Of a DNA stretch of 36,235 bases, positions 35,701 to 36,235 are shown piece by piece (the first letter of the stretch is position 1; every line of letters starts with the position of its first letter). This DNA is from a virus. The notes beneath the pieces are model-generated. The model was not told the DNA's origin, did no database searches, and worked only from the letters and a program-made list of their open reading frames with translations. The position numbers and the translations under genes are program-made. The stretch spans positions 1-36,235 of the IMG/VR virus record IMGVR_UViG_3300021964_000210; one strand, 5' to 3'.

Positions 35701-36235
35701 TCAACGGATCACTTGTGAGCAATAGTCTAACAGTAGATGTTGATTACGATGAAATTTACGAAATTTTAGTTATAGTAAATGGAATTCAAACAACAGCATT
35801 CACGTATGCAGCTGGATCCAACAGTTGGCAAACAGTTATATCGTTTACTAGCACTTATACCAACACTGATCTTGTTACTGTTGTTGTGCTTGGCACTGAA
35901 ACTGTGCAAAGATCCTGGAGCACACCACGCGGCGAATATTTCCAATATGACGGAAGCACACTAGCATTTACACTCAGTGAAAGTTTACAAGGAACCAATC
36001 CAATTGATATGGTTGTGTTCCAAGATGGCAAAAGATTGCGTCCGCCAGAAACTGCACAGTATATCGGAGACGGAAGCAGTGCAGGACCATACTATCTACC
36101 AACTCGTGGACAAATTAACCAGGGACTTGTTTCAGACAACGATGTAAAAGTGTATGTAGATAATGTAGAACAATTCCTTGCCGTTGATTGGACACTCACA
36201 CCATGGGATGGTAGTAGTGATAGATACGTTGCATT
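23784..36235 (+). CDS. Giant baseplate/tail structural protein at the gp7 position (partial, runs off the window)
   Basis: Starts at ATG 23784, overlapping the gp6 stop (TAATG), and stays open to the end of the window: at least 4,150 residues. I checked the frame at many points and found no stop. T4 has gp7 (1,032 residues, wedge) here, and marine T4-like phages encode very large structural proteins at this point. The N-terminus (VRSVDFLPEIFRTNTNKQFL, then FVDFDKFVNFGQYYWLP) and a block near residue 1,250 (WRGIYFDLYDTDSPHTRPW, EEPTWWQ) look like that family. Residues about 2,180-2,930 hold seven FG-GAP-like repeats. Three short carbohydrate-binding-like units and several V.VNG...YT beta modules are scattered through it. 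There are no long coiled coils. Probably a multi-domain wedge or fibre protein that may contact the host surface. Confidence 0.85.
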   Translation, partial: MATSVRSVDFLPEIFRTNTNKQFLSSTLDQLVQEPKIAQRQGYIGRKVGVGVNPNDSYLIEPTAERTDYQVEPGVVFLKPNQNVVDDAITFPGITDTLALNGANVSRSDRLFNSEYYAWDPFVDFDKFVNFGQYYWLPEGPDSVDVSATAIPLTDDFTVTRGTNGYTLSGYSAVLPTITLVRGGNYTFDVSQNGNPFWIQAFPGSSGLLPFTNQSSRDVLGVSNNGEDNGTVTFNVPSVDAQNFYFTLIDAGTVDLVVEDLQFDQINNVLVSEFLNDHGGIDGFSDLQNRTLIFANNTDQGWNITTRYDNTSEPYDHLPYDQTTEITLDSDKYGIWRINYNDIDDPDRPFITLSYVKAVNNLEKLGVNYGTSNASTTWYKNTDGVFEKQPLITANLDTLYYQDGTNDNFFGVINFIDESGDAFINVTEILQSSTYTSPNGVTFTNGLKVQFEGLTQPASYSGNEYYIEGVGSQIKLLPVTDFVTPETYTTSSTVPFDSTGFDAVAFDDSLNAPTVPDYMTINRASIDLNPWSRSNRWFHIDILNLTAEYNNAVAVLDNDNRAKRPILEFKPSYRLFNFGTQGIQPVNVIDTVELDAFSNVNGSIGYSTDGYTLAEDSRVIFAADLDPAVRNKVYVVKFITFDDSTGPVIDLQPADITSPGVSTNQSVVQLSGVKGQGKSYYYNGSNWVQSQQKTKVNQPPQFDVFDKNENSFGDTTVYPSTSFAGSKLFSYATGSGVADAVIGQPLKYLSINNVGDITFANNLYTDTFVYVDGSVSVTQNVSLGHVQQYSTLTDYTKYLGWQTTTNEVTSRQIFNFTYSGNPLVMDIRVDTVGTAVPVKVFVNGEFVLPSSYTVTTNNNGLSVVTFVTAPANGTPIQVSVTSNTASQIAYYSIPANLENNAININTSEFTLGTVRNHYNTICQNLQDFTGKINGANNIRDLGNITPYGESIQQQSSPLTFAGTFLKDKDFDFFNAIDWASYEYEKYKNVILDTVAKNDWSGKTNAYILDTCLQTINAGKNQLSPFYWSDTLPSGNTYDETKYTYTVISTNVFDTLYTYDFTTANYQGLVVYLNDVILSGDGHDYTVATDGPRITINTDRITLAVNDVITIREYTATYGNYVPPTPACMGLSSLYEPEKFTDNTYVTPTDVIRGHDGSLTVAFGDIRDDVLLEFETRIYSNAKVADRYNQALESTDVIPGEFRTTDYTLVEVNEILSQSFLSWVGTNKLDYKTQVYDANNAFTWNYSNSQNKLDGTILLGGWRGIYFDLYDTDSPHTRPWEMLGLTEEPTWWQDAYGPAPYTSGNLVLWQDLRDGKIVYPSGSVVIEKYKRPQLLDIIPVDSEGNLLAPMYVVVGNYDQNSFQKSWNFGDQGPTETAWRRSSQYRFALQKLLALTKPAKYFSLFADLDLYKRNSDYNQYLYNQRYRVNAENIVIYGNGTSKNSYINYIVDYNRIRGLDSTTALTTTLQNIDIRLCYRLAGFTDEKYFRIYSEKSSPNSLNASLLWPDESLQLVLYKNPASSEINWSSVIIQSTATGYAVYGYSTTKPYFEIYRSLTNGNYNTIQVNNETVRVAKDFSNTVVRVPYGYSFSSISSVVDFLISYGQKLSDLGMSFESQYNNVVLNWTQMAEEFVYWTQQGWSEGAIINLNPNANRLEMTGSNTVVDSLVAPGKETALLDANRQPIQSKDYVVERLENTFTLLSQNNTTFNYLNAQFVSYEHIIVFDNTSIFNDLLYSPGTGARQTRLLFDGRITSDWNGTLDAQGFILNQDNIKEWVPNRAYSKGEIVLYKDSYWSAGSILPPAEKFDFNDWIKSDYNRITKGLLPNLAQKSELVKNYYDTKTANTEQDADLLAFGLIGFRPREYMEALNLDDISQVNLFQQFIGTKGTTQATDVFSKASLDKEVAEYDIFENWAIQRAYYGANANRSYYELKLDESLLLSNPSTVSVIEPGMTNTANQQVLLSNLYKESYKLTDTDILPAVVYSNDDTSLPSAGYVNLDDVDLQVFDLNDLTSLISEIDNIARGTVIWVAKSNPFDWNIYRSNIVDPPLVQVRDNLDGTSTFTFSGNHGLNAGDRIIIKYFDSDVDGAYEVATVPGLKTITLELSLPGDETVLTGVGTVFVLESVRVAQASDINNLSFVNNIVAGNQVWVDNDGTDHWAVYEKSNPFTSNNSIQAVGESANDLFGTAIGQGFDNQGALIGAPGYNSTEGGVFAYNKADQTSFLEKTVLTAKGASNFGDVLDVGGSAWAVAGAHQSASSRGYAYTILRSNVTGSFDLKQCLSESTASASSELGKAVTISNDERWMYIGSPGDDKVYCYNRIDVQNQELTFIGNGSTTDFDISDTIIIDDDSGLGGIGSQQINVSINNVRQVPNTDFTYSNGIVAIPAAPNEGDVILITRKQSVSYYPTSPQTGFLIEDLYTVSDIYSFTVVDDGVILRPYIDYTFDASTKTVTTTSGVTGSIVFSSSTHWRLITTISYAGVDSSGINFGEELTTTTDGRQIMIGVPTVSAGDEQPNAGQVFVYDRSVERVQVTNASTKIYTTIRTPIGPVTVKLNKQFLIRDTGTNNNGQYTVVGSTVTLKSNVTLQVGDILEFETNNFNLMQTIDAHNTQRDAQFGYSIDQCSTNCSLYIGAPYWNSALQTEVGNVERWINQNRLYGSITSKNAYTILTPNDSIRINDVDVLVVAPATWGAGTTYTAGTFVQDGASIYKAIQSVPAGTATSDTDYWALSNWIESYANDINTADLPNVLASYTNGLLSLNLINANAGDEFIKLVVLPGLGGAWTALGFTPMVHAQTITAPIQQEQGHFGQSVNINDQATSLTIGAPDSTANLPTTFDGNTTLFNGGSVDFIDAVTRSGVVYTYDFLSSANASATNPGKFVFGQQIYDRSLSEFDNFGSTVNYVNGVLLVGVPLSDLGDSIGDFGRVAQFNNPGAKFSWTIKHRQQPIVDISLLNSVFTYNRTTSTVTQYLDYIDPLQGKILGAAKQNIDYTVGLDPASYNVGDFNNTGQYWGDERVGEVWWDVSTMRYVDYHQDTIEYKARRWGQLFEGSSIDVYQWIKSDNPPASYTGPGTVYNTARYAVSSELDLNGVFAPVYYFWVKGLSSVSQATNKTLSVLAVAQYIENPRSSGIQYIAPVAQNTVALYNCNDLISSTDTILHIEFDRESNDDNVHVEYDLIAKNNPTSFLSDGTYRKLLDSFCGDDTLGNKVPDSTLSIADQYGINFRPRQSMFVDRFLALENYFDRANKILALYPIVEQKLFTLLNSEEPEPTSASGQWDKRVLNYAELTYQNLEIVSAGYRYLVASDETQNGLWTIYSLQADGTLLLNRVQTYDTKQFWTYTDWVLPGYNLSNEIVAEVATFNDIALLTNVANGQSVKVTANSFGKSEIYQLVNGTYIRVFAEDTTIQISSTVWDYSIGRFGFDIEVFDAQRFDRFPSTETRQILKALNEEIFTDSLLIHRNELLVLMFEYIMTEQNAPDWLFKTSLVDIQHKIRDLIPYPVYKRDNQDFVLDYIKEVKPYHVKIKEFSLRYDGVDNYLGSLTDFDCPAYYNSTIGAFVSPILTDTGDGLLNSGLPNLSETPSTDPIWSTWPWSQWYNNYTLSLASVSVVEGGSGYTVEPQVTVTGTATTLPTLRARINTAGEVTEIEVISAGTGYTTTPVITITGGNGTGAIAVPVMQNNMVRSFDTTLKFDRYEYTSSVQDWTANTDYTEGSLVRYEGNVYSVNEVADSTELDSGNEFDPDFYTLVDESTLSGVDRIIGLYQPDPSDPGRDLALLISGIDYPGVQVQGPRFNQNTGFDVGNFDINPFDNLDFGPEGLPTYSQDILNAIYSSSFTDTYLGTRVTDINVDGSEFIDTYSSHAPEELVPGSNFDTLDLTVSTRPGADWTGDGHGFNVQSVDFVSTGTSLTVDWSGQMQHPVGVSVENLSTGINLNAIQHFTVNWPAKTVSVTDGISADDIVRVRTFGVGGGNQLLRQTLNGSLVSNSLTVDVDYDEIYEILVIVNGIQTTAFTYAAGSNSWQTVISFTSTYTNTDLVTVVVLGTETVQRSWSTPRGEYFQYDGSTLAFTLSESLQGTNPIDMVVFQDGKRLRPPETAQYIGDGSSAGPYYLPTRGQINQGLVSDNDVKVYVDNVEQFLAVDWTLTPWDGSSDRYVA
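30321..32565 (+). other. Seven FG-GAP-like repeats (integrin-type beta-propeller) in the giant protein
   Basis: Seven units with an [FL]G start and an [IV]G.P or AGA strand, read in frame: FGTAIG...ALIGAPG (from 30327), FGDVLD...AVAGAHQ (from 30483), LGKAVT...MYIGSPGD (from 30648), FGEELT...IMIGVPT (from 31239), FGYSID...LYIGAPY (from 31620), FGQSVN...LTIGAPD (from 32196) and FGSTVN...LLVGVPL (from 32460). Most end in a V..Y strand. Seven is the number of blades in an integrin-alpha propeller. Extra segments sit between repeats 3 and 4, 4 and 5, and 5 and 6. Residues about 2,180-2,930 of the protein. Confidence 0.65.

Overview
The window is part of the genome of a T4-superfamily myovirus (contractile-tailed Caudoviricetes), most like the marine T4-like phages that infect cyanobacteria and SAR11-type hosts. 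The evidence is gene content and order: portal gp20, tape measure, hub/chaperone protein, recombination nuclease gp46/gp47, late sigma factor gp55, and a baseplate run (gp48-like, gp53, hub protein, gp5, gp25, gp6, giant gp7-position protein). Genes are tightly packed, several share TAATG stop/start overlaps, base composition is near 40% GC, and T4-type late promoters (NATAAATA) precede the structural genes. No host genes, tRNAs, IS elements or CRISPR arrays were seen.

Layout. (1) 1-4237, minus strand: tape measure, then portal gp20, a 72-residue protein, then the first codons of a gene at the position of the prohead protease gp21. Late-promoter octamers precede each gene. (2) 4287-6609, plus strand: a gp26-like hub-assembly/tail-chaperone protein whose last codons contain a canonical -1 slippery heptamer leading into a 76-codon downstream frame. 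Three small coupled genes follow (CPFA-motif protein, ATE/GNAT-like protein, DUF6614-like protein), then an intrinsic terminator. (3) 6655-7030: about 375 nt without genes, GC-raised and rich in complementary segments, read here as a structured non-coding RNA on the minus strand. (4) 7033-12374, minus strand: gp55, gp47, a low-GC inserted gene, gp46 and a GIY-YIG nuclease, headed by a perfect sigma70 promoter. (5) 12478-36235, plus strand: the baseplate operon, ending in an open frame of at least 4,150 codons that runs off the window.

How it works together. The sigma70 promoter would let host polymerase make gp55 with the gp46/gp47 recombination nuclease. gp55 would then direct polymerase to the NATAAATA promoters of the two divergent structural blocks. 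The structural genes cover the portal vertex, tail length, hub assembly and the wedge/hub baseplate. The items most worth a second look are the putative structured RNA at 6655-7030, the likely programmed -1 frameshift at 5105-5111, a seven-repeat FG-GAP (integrin-like propeller) region inside the giant baseplate protein, and late promoters placed so that two mRNAs would be leaderless. All assignments come from reading the sequence; no database search or folding program was run.
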